Shown here one piece after another: positions 11,060-23,479 of a stretch of 64,000 nt of DNA (its first letter is position 1; each line of letters opens with the position of its first letter). Under the pieces are notes generated by a model, which was not told the origin of the DNA, did not search any database, and worked only from the letters and a program-made list of their open reading frames with translations. The DNA is from Viscum album (lineage: Eukaryota > Streptophyta > Magnoliopsida > Santalales > Viscaceae): NCBI GenBank assembly GCA_963277665.1, contig OY728160.1, positions 44,934,605 through 44,998,604 on the forward strand. The letters run 5' to 3'. Made by a program: the position numbers and the translations under genes.

Positions 11060-11535
11060 GATGTTTTTCCAGCTCTTATTTACTTTTAGAATATGCAAAA
11101 ATCTTATCAATGAAAACAACCACAAAAATATCCAATAACTCATGAAATATTCTATTCATAAGATCCATAAATAAATCAGGTGTATTAGTTAACCTAAATG
11201 GCATTACAATAAATTCATAATTCTCATATCTTTTACGGAATATAGTCTTTAGGATGTCTTCTTCCATTACAGTCAACTAATGGTACCCAGACCTCTAGTT
11301 AATCTTAAAAAAAATATAGTCCTCCTTGGATCTGATCAAAAAAATCATCGATATGAGGCAATGGATACTTGTTTTTAATAATGATGTTATTCATGGATCT
11401 ATAATCAATGAAAAGTCTCATTGAACAATATTTCTTATTAATTACCATAACTAGACCTCCCCACTGTGAAGTTCTAAGATTAATGAATCCATTATCAAGA
11501 ATTTCCTTCAAATAAATTTTCAATTCCATAAATTT
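11060..11535 (-). pseudogene. E2 reverse transcriptase remnant
   Basis: Two readings, 11305-11529 and 11076-11276, give the core: ILDNGFINLRTSQWGGLVMV, MRLFIDYRSMNNI, YPLPHIDDFFDQIQGG, then [20 protein letters not shown] and [16 protein letters not shown]. The catalytic loop is FIDK, so the second metal-binding Asp is lost. It lies between protease and RNase H as expected. Clear Ty3/gypsy RT; dead. Confidence 0.92.
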
Positions 11536-11779
11536 AATTTAATCACTTAGATAATTTGGGTTTGAAATTGGATTAGCATTATAAACTAAGTCAATTGTGA
11601 TTTAAAGGACTCAATCAGGTATAATATTGTGTAACTAATCTGAAAAAAAACATATATGCTTTCATTTTCCACTAGCATATAATTAATTTGAACAATTCTC
11701 TTTTTTCAATAATAAGAGAAACATAAATTTCATTTTCAATATTTCAATAGTTTGTATGCTTCCTAATATTTTATCAATG

Positions 11780-12120
11780 GTATGTGTTCAATATTGTATA
11801 AAAATTTAAACTCTTTCTAAAAACAACCTCATTAGTTCTACTATCAATCTTTGTATGATAAACAGAAAGTCAATCCGTACCCAGAATGAAATCAAACTCT
11901 ACTATGGGAAAGATAATATGGTTTTCAGGTAAAATCATTCAACATACCACAATATAAATATTCCTATAATTCAACATTGTGTTAATATATTCCCATGTGT
12001 TTTATGAATAAATTTTGGTAACATTTTTTAGTTGAAATTTCCAATTTACAAGAAGATTTCTCAGAAATAAAGAAATGTATAGACCCTGTATCAAACAAAA
12101 CATTATAAAAATCTATGAAA
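11780..12120 (-). pseudogene. E2 aspartic protease remnant with intact DTG
   Basis: On the minus strand near 12050-12100 it reads VLFDTGSIHFFISEKSS. The catalytic Asp-Thr-Gly triplet (12084-12092) is intact. Lower down VEFDFILGTD, then a stop, then LSVYHTKIDSRTNEVVF (11830-11900) supply the C-terminal block. The family's retropepsin works as a dimer to cut Gag-Pol. Frameshifts separate the two halves. Confidence 0.8.
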
Positions 12121-12229
12121 AAAACAAGGTACCTGATACAACTTCATTGGAAGGGTTTACATCTAATGAAATAGTCACAAATGATCTCACAACACCTCTC
12201 TACATAAATTATGGTTTCATGGCATCATT

Positions 12230-13080
12230 GGGATCTCTATTTGGGTATACATCTTCATAATGACCCATATCACCACACCTAAATCACTTTATTGTTTTCT
12301 TATCAGGATTAGTCTAAAGATCATTTTCATTACAATCTTGGCCCATACTAATAAACTTATCACATTGAAAACTATTCCCAGTTTTAGTATGGAATTCCAC
12401 AGGGTACTTTTTACAAAAATTTTCATTAACTGGAAACTGAACCTTGTTACCATCAGATTTCTTTTATTGATTCTTATCCATCTATTTCCATCTAGACATC
12501 TCCTTATGTTTGTTTTCAAGGTACACATGATGATCCCAAATCAATATTTCTACCCTCTATGTATATCAGATATGTTTTCCATAACTTTATAAATCACAGG
12601 GTGCTAATTCCATTTAATATCTTGGATTCAATCTTAAGTAAAATAGTTTTATTTTTCTATCATGATCCAGAATAAGATTTGGATCATACATTGCCTATTG
12701 GGTGAAGTTTGCTTCTTACATAACTGCTGAATCCTCCATCTTATTCAATTCAATGAATATTTTCTCAATCATAGGTTAAACCATCTTTGGAAGATATTTT
12801 TAAGGAAAATAAGTTTAAATTCATCCAACTCTAAGGCATCAATATCCTTTTCATCCATAATATTATATACCATTAACCACCACTAATCAGCATAATCATT
12901 AAAATGATTAATGTAAAGACTTTCCTTTTGATTATATAAAGATAAAATAACATAAAATGTCATTTCATGTCCTTTAATACACCCTTCATCTTCTACTGGG
13001 TCACATGATCCATTGAAAGTTGGAGGTCGTTGCCACTTAAAATGCTATATTTTCATCACGTTTCTTTATGGAATCTCTTG
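12230..13080 (-). pseudogene. E2 gag remnant with two zinc knuckles
   Basis: Near 13000-13050 the minus strand reads FKWQRPPTFNGSCDPVEDEG, the start of the retrotransposon-gag core. Toward the C-terminus there are two knuckles. One reads CDKFISMGQDC (about 12325-12365). A second, about 12250-12290, reads FRCGDMGHYEDV and keeps its Cys-Gly and His. Two knuckles are found in some plant gypsy lineages and separate E2 from E1, where I see one. The region between is eroded. Confidence 0.75.
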
Positions 13081-13389
13081 TTATTAACTTTAATAGAGTC
13101 TAGTAAGATTTGTTAACAATGTAAAATAATCCTTTACAATCACAAAAACTTCAGTTCCAATTTCCACCATTCTTGGTTGTTGATTTGGAAGGATATTAGC
13201 CTCTCGGTTCACTCCATCTTAAGATTACCTATCTCTCTTATGAAAATCCATTCTTAATAGACATATCAATGATGATGTAACATGGTAATATTTAAATTAT
13301 ATATCATTTCATCATAAAAATAAGTTAATATTCATTGATGATATTTTGTTAAAAACAACCTAATCTTTAATGTTATCTAAACTATTTTC

Positions 13390-13397
13390 TGATACCA
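13390..13397 (-). other. E2 primer-binding site
   Basis: The minus strand reads TGGTATCA, continuing GAAAATAG, just inside the LTR that starts at about 13400. It is initiator-tRNA-Met type. Confidence 0.75.
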
Positions 13398-13399
13398 AC

Positions 13400-15526
13400 T
13401 ATAAGACCCCTACCTTAAACATTACATATTATAGTTATTTCAGCATGATTTATCTTCTTTACATTACAAAATATCATTTTAGTTTAGATTTTAACAATAT
13501 TAGTACATAAATTATATATATAAACCAACAAGAATACAAAGTGGGTATCATTAGAACCATATCCATTTCATCAAAAACAAAAAACATTAATCACAAAACA
13601 ACGACATGATTTCATTGAAAAATCTTCATAAAATTTAACTTTACTTCTTTATTTATCTATATATTTTTTATATCATGTTTAAATCAATTAAAAACATAGA
13701 ATGAGAATAAAAATATCATTAAGTGATAAAACATTTAATGAAACTATTAGTCCATCAATACTTATAAACATCAGATATCATTTTAAAAAATACATACTTC
13801 TCACCCGTAATGAATCATATACTAACTTTATCGAACATGATATTTCCATAAATAATATAAAATATAAATATATAATTAATGTATATTGGGGAATACATAC
13901 ATAATTTTGTAACCCCTACAGTTACATTATAATTTTTAACCCTCACTAGTACCTTAAAAAGTATCCCTCACGGCTAACTTATGGTGTAACCATCACTATT
14001 ACGCATGGAGTAAGCATACAGAAGACCTCCAACATACACATTATAAATGAATTGGAGGTATATATAGGACCCATACTTCATCATAATATATTCCCAAGAA
14101 CCAAAAAAAATCATAAAACATGAATAATTCCCTAAAATCGTTTCTTTTGAATTTCATAAAATATATTTGTTTAAAATTATTTTTAAAGGAATGTCCTTTA
14201 CCAATATCATATAATTGATTCGAGATATCATATAATGAAATTAATATGTTTATATACTATATATAGAAAAAATAAATCATAATATAAATAAAAATTTATC
14301 TAAAAACTGATCTTAACATTAGATAATGAATAATTTAGAAGGTAAACCCAAAGAATAGTAATTAGGTTAAGAATTAACATACCTCAGGTTTTTCTTACAT
14401 CACATGTGTTTAAACCTCATCAATAAATATTATAATTGTATTATTAATTTTATAAACAATAATAATAATGTTTATAACACCTTATATGATCATTTTATAA
14501 AATCATTTCCCTATTTATTAAAAATATTTTATTATTTCCTTTATTTTGGGTGGGTGCTTCACATGATTTCCATAGTCAGTTTAGAATGAATTTTCTTACC
14601 GAATGGTAGAAAAACAAAATATGTGTGATGAAATTTAATTAACATGTTTTAATAATATTAAATTATTCCATAAATAATTTTGGTTATACGGTATGAAGAT
14701 GAATCATTAGATAAATCTTTAGTGAAATTTGTCAGTTCATTTTTTAGGTTCTTCGATAATCACGAACTTATTTCATCGTATACCTTTAATATTACACATA
14801 TAAATTAATTATAGAACATAAGAAAGATCATATAATAAACTTTAGATACTGTTTTTGCCATTAAATTTTTTTTACAATCATCATTAAATGATGTAAAGGA
14901 AATTGAAGACACATCATCCACGATGATGGTAAATCGACACATCGTGGATGTTGTTTTGATTTTTAGAATAAGAGGATTAGAAGAGGAAGAATGATGATTA
15001 ATTATTACCTAAAAGTAATAAAAATACATCATATATATATAATTATGGATCTCTAATTACTCTTGGATAAGTGGATGAAAATAGGTTATAAGAAATGAAA
15101 ATAATTTAAAGGAAAACACAAGGAAATGAAAGCGGATATTTACCTCTAGATATCTTCTCCTTGAGATCCTCTATAAAGTCCTTGGTTTTGGAATTTTGGT
15201 TAGACAGGTATATCTTGGAAATGGGGAACATCCTTGGGAAGCGTATTGGGCAGAATTTGGACAATTTTCAAAGTATAATAGGTGAGAGAGGAAGCGAGCT
15301 TTGGGTGGTATTTATAATGTTGGAGAAGAGGGGTTTTCTATTATTTTAATCATTAGTTTATAATTTTTGGTCAAGAATATAAATGGTCAAAATTCATGTG
15401 ATCATAAGTAGTAATTATAGAATGTGACTTCCATCCAAGGATTCATAAATCGTCGATAATGCTATAAATAGTGTATTTAATTGATAATGTATATATACAG
15501 TACATTACACTATTCCACTATTGACA
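13400..15526 (-). repeat. E2 5' LTR (ends approximate)
   Basis: The lower end (TATAAGACCCCTACC) adjoins the primer site. The upper end is set at TTGACA (15521-15526), which would give a TGTCAA start on the minus strand. The partner LTR is not in the window, so the length is not verified. Short readings at 13701-13904, 14404-14589 and 15161-15349 have no recognisable motif and I treat them as chance. Confidence 0.6.
14911..14954. repeat. Near-perfect inverted repeat in E2 LTR
   Basis: CATCCACGATG (14915-14925) pairs exactly with CATCGTGGATG (14940-14950) across a 14-base spacer; three of the next four outer bases also pair. It contains CG dinucleotides that are rare nearby. It could form a stem-loop in LTR RNA. 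Confidence 0.75.
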
Positions 15527-16150
15527 AAAAAATTCACGATTTTTGGAAAAATCCCAAACATTAACCCAAAAAAAATTTGGATGTGTAGAATTAAGTAATT
15601 TACTTTTTATGGAAATAATTTTTTTAAATATGAGATAATTAATTTTTTAAAAAAAAACATTATTCCAAAAATAAAATTTTAAAAACAACAACTAATTTTA
15701 TATCACCTTGAAATATTAATCATGATATCTTTAAATTATAACCTTTTGAAAATAAATTTATAATATTAATTAATACTTATATAGATATTATTACTATTCA
15801 TAATGTTATGAATGTACTCACCAAAAAATAATGGTGGTTCTATCAAACACTAAAAAAAATTTTGATTTCAAACATAGATGTTTGTTTTTTTAAATAAAAA
15901 TCACAGAAGCCATAAAATTTTGGTTAAACAATTGTTTGAAAATATTTATATAAAAAAATTATTGTTTCATAGATTCTTTTTGCATCATGCATTTGAATTT
16001 ACTTTTAAATCCTTGGGGTTTTATTTCTACAACCTAGAATTTAACTGACATCTACTTCTCGTTCTTGAAATCATGCCGGATTCACCCCAAATTATTGAAT
16101 ATTGATCTTGTACTATTGGGGAAGAATATTACACAAAAATATATATAATT
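15527..16150. other. Spacer between E2 LTR and LINE
   Basis: AT-rich DNA with A and T runs. I see no gene or repeat. It may include the LINE's 5' untranslated part. Confidence 0.4.
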
Positions 16151-16199
16151 CCATTCATCTATAATCTAATTCCATTTTTTCTATATTCGTTTAATTCAG

Positions 16200-17090
16200 A
16201 ATGGAATAAATTATTCAATCATGGGAAGAACGAACCAGATGGTTCAACGACGCATCGAGATGAAAACATAAATATAAAAAATGATTCTCTATTATGAAAA
16301 TTACATAAATATATTTTCTAAAAGATCTTCATGGATGATATTATGGGTCTTGGAAACATAAAAAACCTATTATTTTCATGGAGACAAATGATTTCTATTT
16401 TATGGTGGTGTTTGATCCATATGGGTTTCAATAGATGCTGAATTTCTTAAAATTATCCATTCTTGGGACTACCATGTATTATAAACAAGAAAAAACATGG
16501 TATTATGATGATATTAAACGTTGTATTTTCCATTTATAGTTGAGAAAAGACCAGATGATGATTCCAATCAGAAGGGTTTTCATTCCACATATTATTGAAA
16601 ATAAAATTTTACCTCAATGCTATCTAGAATTTTGTAATAATTTTTCATAAAACAAATAATCTTATAATTTTTAAGAAGATCATAAATTTCTATATATTTA
16701 ATCCAAAATAATCAATAGATTTTATTTTGAATAGATTAGAGGGGTTAAATAATATTTTTTTTGGAACCCCATAATTCGGAAGGATATCGCTACTGGTGTG
16801 GGTATACCATTAAAAATTAATAATCCCATGATAAATGATGAAATGGGAATGTATTTTGGGATCCTTATTCAATTATATCTTTATTTAAACCCTCTATATG
16901 TAATCAACATTACTACTAATGATATTAAATTTCTAGTTAAAATTGAATATGATTTTATTCCTTCATTTGGGGAATTTTGGATGAGTATAGGATATGATTA
17001 TATAAATAGTAACACTGCTCAAAAATATCTAGACATCTTGTTATCCCAAATTAATGGAATGATTTCAGTATAAAAAATAGAGGTAATAAT
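16200..17090 (+). pseudogene. LINE ORF1 remnant (DUF4283-like with zinc knuckle)
   Basis: The reading at 16798-17073 contains GIPLKINNPMINDEMGMYFG, then LVKIEYDFIPSFGEFWMSIG and YDYINSN. This is the typical segment between the DUF4283 domain and the CCHC knuckle of plant LINE ORF1. The usual CxxC...GHxxxxC has become FGEFWMSIGYDYINSN, so both first cysteines and the histidine are lost. Before 16798 the frame reads IIRKDIATGVGIPL, consistent with the same protein. ORF1 would bind LINE RNA. Confidence 0.75.
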
Positions 17091-17849
17091 ATGTTACTAT
17101 ATTGAAATGATTCTTGGATGATAAATGATTCATGAAAATGGATTTAAAAGATAACATATGTTTTTAAGTTAAAACTATTAAATAGAAAAAATTAGGCTAT
17201 ATTGTAGATGAGGAAGAAAAGAAAGATTTTTGGATATCAACATTTATGTTATGAAGATTTTCATTTCCATGATTGTTGATTCAGAAAATATTTTCTCACA
17301 TCAAAATTATATCCCTTCCACATTCCAATTGAAAAAATTTTATCTGCTCATTCTAATTATTCTTATTCCCACCATAGTGAAAAAACATTAATTACTATTT
17401 TTAGTGGTATTGTAACAGTAGAAAAACCATGTAATGGTTAGTCATATGTTTTAACATCTAAACCAACAAGAATTTTATGTATTCCTATCTCAAACCAACA
17501 AAATATCCCATTATATTATTCTTAATGTACCTGAAAATTAATGTAGTAATGTTTCAATCACATATCTATCTATTCAATATTACTATTAGAAAAATGATAA
17601 TAAAATAAACTCAAATACTCATATTAAATACTAATATGACACTTGTAATGAAATTATTGTTGCTGATGTGACTGTTGATATGAATCCCAATAAGGATATA
17701 TCATTATAATACTAAAACCAAGAAAATTTATTCCCAAATAACCAAAAAATGTAAAAAAAGGACGATAAAAAACCAATTTTCCCTTGGAAATCTATTAGAA
17801 ACAAAAATTATTTTAGGAAGAAGAAATGTGGTCCTTCCTCCAAAATGTT

Positions 17850-18640
17850 GTTAAATGATAATCATTTTTTTGGAATTGTCAAGGGATCTCTATCTATGAA
17901 AATGTTATATACCATCACCTATTTATTAATATGAATAATTAATATATTTTTTGTCTCTTTAGAGCAAATTTTTTTTTCTCATAGAATGTTTCATCTATTC
18001 ATACACTATGTTATCAATTTGTTGGAACAAATATTTTTCATCTCTAAAATTTATATATTTTTTGTTCTTGTTCATATATGGTTGGATGGAATATCTTCAT
18101 ATTATATCCTCTAATAATATTCTTTATTTCATTATTATATTTGATGTTAACCTAAAAATTTTTTCCATAATTTACGCCGTTAATGGTTGTCACTATATAA
18201 GAAAACATTCGAATTTTTTTTATAAAAAATTATATTTATTATAATTCCATGGACTCTCATAGGATACATCATTGTTATTTTAAATAGTGATAACAAAATT
18301 GGCATGTAAATTCTCTAATGACACTACTTGATAATTCAGAACCAGTATTAAAAATAATAATATTTAAGAAATCAACCACTTTTATCAGAATACACTTAGA
18401 AAAGAAGGATCCTCCAATCAGTTGTTTCCAAAAAATATCATTTAGCTTTCCCAAATGAAAATTCCTTTAATAGATGGTCCTAAATGTTTTCATTAACATT
18501 GATAAATTCAATTCTAATAACCATCCTATTTTATCATTGATTACCTCTCTAATTGAAATACCACTAGATTTAATAATACATAGAGTACTCAAATTGAATT
18601 TAAACATATAATTCTAGAAATATGGAATGGATTTAACATC
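17850..18640 (+). pseudogene. LINE endonuclease remnant (ORF2 start)
   Basis: WNCQGIS at about 17870 is the usual opening of plant LINE ORF2. A reading at 18008-18244 holds the ISSNNILYFIIIFDVN-like core strand. At about 18250-18300, PWTLIGYIIVILNSDNKIG marks the Gly-Asp-Phe-Asn active-site block, here eroded to GYII. A later NSNNHPILSL block (about 18510-18540) corresponds to the terminal Ser-Asp-His motif with the Asp replaced. This enzyme would nick target DNA for primed reverse transcription. Confidence 0.65.
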
Positions 18641-18899
18641 AAATATGATTCCCTTTAGTGCGTTTTAAAAAAGATATCAAGAAGAAAAAAATGACATCAT
18701 TGAGTAAGAAAAAATTCATTAGGATTGATGAAAAATAATAATATCCAGAATCATTTCATCATTCAACAAAGTAAAATGAATCAAGAAATAATATTCCTAC
18801 TAGTCTTGAAGAGAAAACCTAGATTGCTAATGATCTAAATATGTTACCTAATATAAGAAGAACATTCAAAGGGAGGATTTTAAAATTAAATGGATCAAT

Positions 18900-20720
18900 G
18901 TTGGGGATTGAAATACAAATTTCTATAAAACTCTTTAATTGGTTGGGAAAATTAATAGGCACCTAGACATTATTTCTGATAATGGATTTTTCATAAAATA
19001 GGGAAGACCTTTCATCACACGGTGTCTCCTATTACATGGGAAATTTTGGTTTTCTTAATACTTCAAATGAGTCTCTAGAAAAATAACTCTAAAACATTAT
19101 ACCTAAGAGGATAACTCTAATCTATATTCCATTCATGTTGCTTTTGATATTAGTAAGGATATATTTTCTCTGAATTTTTAATTCTCTCTTGGTCATGATG
19201 GTTTTACTAATTCATTTTCATTTTAAAAAAATGGGATAATACTCATATTGAAAGTTTCTCATTGGATAATTACTTTTTGTAAAAATGTTCAACTTTTTCA
19301 TCTAATTAGTGCAAAATTTATTACCCTCATCCCCAAAAAATATAATCCTAATGTAATACAAATTTTTATATTGTTCACACTTGTTAATAAATAGTAAGAA
19401 ATTATCACAAAAAAATTCATTAATAGGCTTGCTAACATTTCCAACAATATAGTTTCTCAAAATTAATTTGCATTCATCAAAGGTAGAAACATATAGGATT
19501 TTTTTCATGGATTATTAATGTATGAATCACTTCAGGAATTTTACTAAAGGAGGCTACATTTTTATCATGTTAGTTGTAAAAACCCATTAACACTAATTAT
19601 TGGGGTCTTATCTATAAATTTTTAACTTTTCTTGGATTTAAATATATCTTTGTTAATTGGGTGAAAATACTTCTATGTTATTCCCAAATTTCTGTTTTGA
19701 TAAATATATCCCATGAGGGATTCTTCATTTGTATAAGCAGTGTATGGCATGTAGAAGCACATTCACCTATTCTCTTCTAAAAAAAAGATTATTTGAGAAG
19801 GTTTTTACTTATATTGGTAACTAAGATTAAAATTTTATCTGTTAGTGTTGGTAGAGGTATTATTTCTCATATGCATATTTTTTATGATGATGAAATCATT
19901 ATTTTTATACATTGAGATAAATGATGAATCAAGAATTTTAAAAATTCTATCCTTCATTATGAGAAGGTTTGTGGTCGAGAAATTAGTTGGGAGATGTCTT
20001 TTTTTATTCTACTATAAGAATATATATATATATATATATATATATGAACATCATTAATGAAATAGGGATTAGGGAAGGTAATTTACCTTTTAATTTTATT
20101 GGGTTTCCATTATGATGGATTAAGCCTTTGTATATTTATTTTTTCAATAATTTTATTCAAATAAGGAACAAATTATACTTATAAAATGGTAAATTATTAT
20201 CTATGGATGGTCACACATGTCTAGTAAAATATATAATAGTTTCAATGTTTTTATTATTATTTCATGGCATACAAATGGCCCATTTCCCGCATAAAAATTG
20301 TTAAAATACCTATAAAACATTTCCTTTGGAGTGGAATGATTCTACGAATAAATATTTATATTGTTCCATAAAAAATATGTTTTCAAAAAATTGAATATGG
20401 AGGGTTAGGTATTAAAAATATCTTCAATTTTAATCTTTGTATACAATCCAATCTAATGTTAATACATATCGATTAAAAATATAAAGGTATTAACTTTAAA
20501 TAGTATGAATTCCTAAAGTTGTAAAAGTAACTTATATGGAATCATCTATTGGGACCACTATAAATATTTCATATTTCTATATTATGGAAAAATGTCATTG
20601 GAATGTCAGAACTAATTCTTATCTAAAATTATAGAAATATATTTTTTCCAGAATAAATCATCTCAACAATATTTCATCTAGTGACATGTCTTTTGATACT
20701 AATATTTAAACTAAAGATAA
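18900..20720 (+). pseudogene. LINE reverse transcriptase remnant
   Basis: Blocks in order: KFITLIPKKYNPNV (about 19315), ITKKFINRLANISNNIVSQN then FAFIKGRNI (19400-19500), a GLLMYESLQ block (19510), and HIFYDDEIIIFIH at 19874-19912. The last is the catalytic loop, normally Tyr-Ala-Asp-Asp. Here it reads Tyr-Asp-Asp-Glu, as if the Ala codon were deleted. YEKVCGREISWE follows, as in other LINE RTs. A plus-strand reading at 19302-19508 on the opposite strand is only its shadow. Confidence 0.78.
20020..20045. repeat. (TA)n microsatellite
   Basis: About thirteen uninterrupted TA units inside the LINE RT region, disrupting its frame. Confidence 0.95.
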
Positions 20721-20959
20721 TCTTGAATCACCTTCATACACCTTCATTCAAAAATTTATGAATTATTTTCTCAATATAACATTATTTGTGGGGATGAAAT
20801 TATTATATGGAAAAAACTGTTTATGGGATGTTGTATTCAATATATACCTATCAAAAAACCTGAAAATAATAAAATATTTTTTGGATAAAAAAACATTAAT
20901 AAACTGTATATCCTTCCTTCCCATTTTACTCTTTCATGTATAATTTTTCATTCAAAGAT

Positions 20960-21660
20960 ACCTATGAATTATTCATTACAATATATTGGTATTAGTATTT
21001 GTTCAAAGTGTGTTATGTGTAAAGATCATCATGATTGCATTGATCATTTCTATTAAGTTATGTTGTAGAATCTTCCTTGTGGTTTTTAATGTCTAATCTA
21101 TTCTAGGTTCAGTAACTTTAATGTTGTTCAATTTTTTATCCTCATATAGATTCTTTTTAGATACATATATTCTAAGAAATGAAAAATATATACCATGATG
21201 ATAGAGTGGAAATAGTTCATATATTTTGGAATAACTGCAATAGGATTTTATATAAAGGGATTTGGTTTAACCTACAATATTCTCTGGCACATATTCATAA
21301 AATATTAATAAATGGAAAAATATTCAATACGGCTTTTTAGAAAACAATATTACTGATTTTAATTTTGTAGAATTATTTGTATTTATAGGTAATTATTACC
21401 ATCATTAAAGTAAATTATATTTTTAATGGGTCTCTCATTTCCCTAGATGGATTGGGGCAATACAGATGGTGCTTCAAGTGGAAATCCATGCCATGTTTTG
21501 AATGGTTCCATCTTTATAGAACACAGAAGAAATGATTTGGGATGTAACTATGGTACATATTCAATCAGTACTCTTATGGATGAAGAAATTACTGGGATCA
21601 TTAACGAAGTTGAAGTTGCAACACATAAAAATTTGTTTATCTTTTGTATTTAGTTTGACA
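20960..21660 (+). pseudogene. LINE zinc-binding and RNase H remnant
   Basis: At 20970-21060 the frame reads YIGISICSKCVMCKDHHDCIDHF, a Cys/His cluster like the zinc-binding region that follows RT in plant LINEs (quoted residues are in several short blocks: ICSKC, MC, IDHF). The reading at 21447-21653 begins MDWGNTDGASSGNPC, the first active-site Asp block of a LINE RNase H, followed by IFIEHRRNDLGC and an EEITGII block. The Asp and the Glu are both still present, though the frame ends early. Confidence 0.78.
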
Positions 21661-21959
21661 TTACCACTTCTATCTATTTAATCATAAATGTAATATTTAA
21701 TTTATCCTTGAATCTTACAAATATTTGGGAAAACATTTTAGAATCTTTTTTTAATGAATTACATTATTAAAAAATCTTATCATGATGAAATTATCATGGA
21801 TGATAGATTTTCTACCTTGAATAAGAGGCTAAAGAAATGTTTTGGAATAATTATGTTCTTGAAGACATGTTTTCTAGTTGGAGTAATGGTTATCCTAAAT
21901 TTTTTTATATTATACTCATTTAACTAATTTATCTATAAATAAAATGACTTTACCATTTT
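21661..21959. other. LINE 3' end or spacer
   Basis: AT-rich DNA without a recognisable domain. It may hold the LINE's untranslated end or the decayed lower end of the next LTR. Confidence 0.35.
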
Positions 21960-23465
21960 TGGGAAAAAATAAATTTAATAGCATTTATATAAAAAAATAT
22001 CAAAGTACTATAGAAGGAGACTACTGATCATCAAATTACATAAAGGAAGAAAATCCAAATAAAATCACGCAATACAATATATAACTACATGAACCAACTT
22101 GAAATCCATTCCAAAATATCATAATTCACCACTAAAAAAGTGTAATGCTTTACCTATACCTGTATCCTGATAAAAAAAACCAAGAATAACACCAAAATGA
22201 ATAAGCAAGGGCGAGTAATGAAACTCTTTAGGCTCTACCAAAATGATATCCCTACTCAAGCCACTAGGATATGACATATAATCATATCTATAAAAAATGT
22301 TTTTATAAATCAATTCCAAAACAGTTTATATAAAAATATGAAACAAGAGCGAAAATAAAATAGTTTTATAAAAAAAATCATGTTCCAAGGAAAGAATCAA
22401 ACAAGAAATTTAAAATCTTATCAAATTCCATAATGTCATTACAAATTACATTACCCATATCCCAACACACATGCTCAACTACACAACCACACAATATTTG
22501 TGTTCCCACTAATAGTGGAACTTCATATCCCTAACCTATAACATTAATGGTTGTACATCACAACCATTGTCCATCAAATTCCACAGAAGCATAACAATAT
22601 ATTCCAAAAACATTTAATTCCACTATTTCCAAACTATTTAAATAAAACTTCTATTATATTGATAAAACATTTTCATGAAACAGTTACAGACAACCATTTT
22701 AAATCCTCATTTTATAATCATGTCAAAATTTTAGATTTTCCCCAATACACCCAATATTCACAATTCCAAGATCTATCATACATTAAAGAATCCTTAAATT
22801 ATTTTAATCTAATTTCACATTAAAATTTATGTAAAAAAATTAATTTAAAATAATGACTTCATGTTATAATAATAGGATTTGAGGGTAAAGACACCTAACA
22901 TGGAAAGTTTGGTGAAAATTAAGAACAGGAATAAAATACCCATGAAAAAGTGTTGAATCTTCTAAAACCTACATTAGATAACATCCACAAACATCAAAAG
23001 GAAAAAAATAGCCCTTATTTTCTTAAATAACCTTATATATTTCATCAGTGGACTAGATATAGGAAAACTAGTGAGGGAAGATAGTAGATCTAATAAAAAC
23101 CTTTAAAAAATAAAATATAATAAGACTTGCCATGGGGATTAGGCTTCAACAAACTATGAAATTAATTAGGATATCTTTTGATTCGATGTCGAAAGCCTCT
23201 AAAACTTTCTGGATGAAGAAAATTTTTGTAAGGGATGAAATGGAGGAAAAAAGAGCGGCCAATAAGAAATATCAAGTGAGATTTTATTTTTTAGGATCCC
23301 ATGTTTAAGCAATTCATGGATAGTCCCACTGTTAGTAAAACATTGTGCTGACATTGCACCACCCTCTTCCTCAAGGAGAACCTCATATAGATGGCCTATA
23401 GGATTAGATAAATTGTTTTCCTACTATGAAAAATATCTTTGTCCCACTTTTCAAGGTTTATCCTA
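21960..23465 (-). repeat. 3' LTR of the short element
   Basis: Matches the upper LTR through several blocks: the short-leader part at 22180-22300 against 25035-25130, the AT-rich middle at 22540-22790 against 25390-25600, and the part at 23060-23400 against 25880-26220. The lower end is not resolved and may have been lost into the LINE. Confidence 0.75.
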
Positions 23466-23479
23466 GAATATAGGATTAG

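Larger units (their letters stand above)
9372..15526 (-). mobile_element. E2: older AT-rich Ty3/gypsy element, minus strand, split by E1
   Basis: Reading downward from 15526 there is an LTR (13400-15526), a primer site, gag with two zinc knuckles, protease, RT and RNase H. The series fades out just before E1 begins at 9371. Integrase and the second LTR are not seen, and would be expected beyond E1, outside the window. Decay is much heavier than in E1 and the DNA is strongly AT-rich, so E2 is the older insertion. The LTR's upper end is placed at TGTCAATAG (minus strand, 15526) by motif only. Confidence 0.75.
16150..21660 (+). mobile_element. Decayed plant L1-like LINE
   Basis: On the plus strand there is an ORF1-like segment, an apurinic-type endonuclease, a non-LTR reverse transcriptase, a zinc-binding domain after RT and an RNase H, in the order known for plant L1 LINEs. 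All are riddled with stops. No LTRs flank it. I could not find a poly-A tail or target duplication, so both ends are approximate. The 3' end may run on to about 21950, where the short LTR element begins. Confidence 0.82.

Noticed and set aside
20020..20045. TA runs as promoters or origins
   Set aside because: Plain microsatellites; nothing around them suggests a regulatory role.
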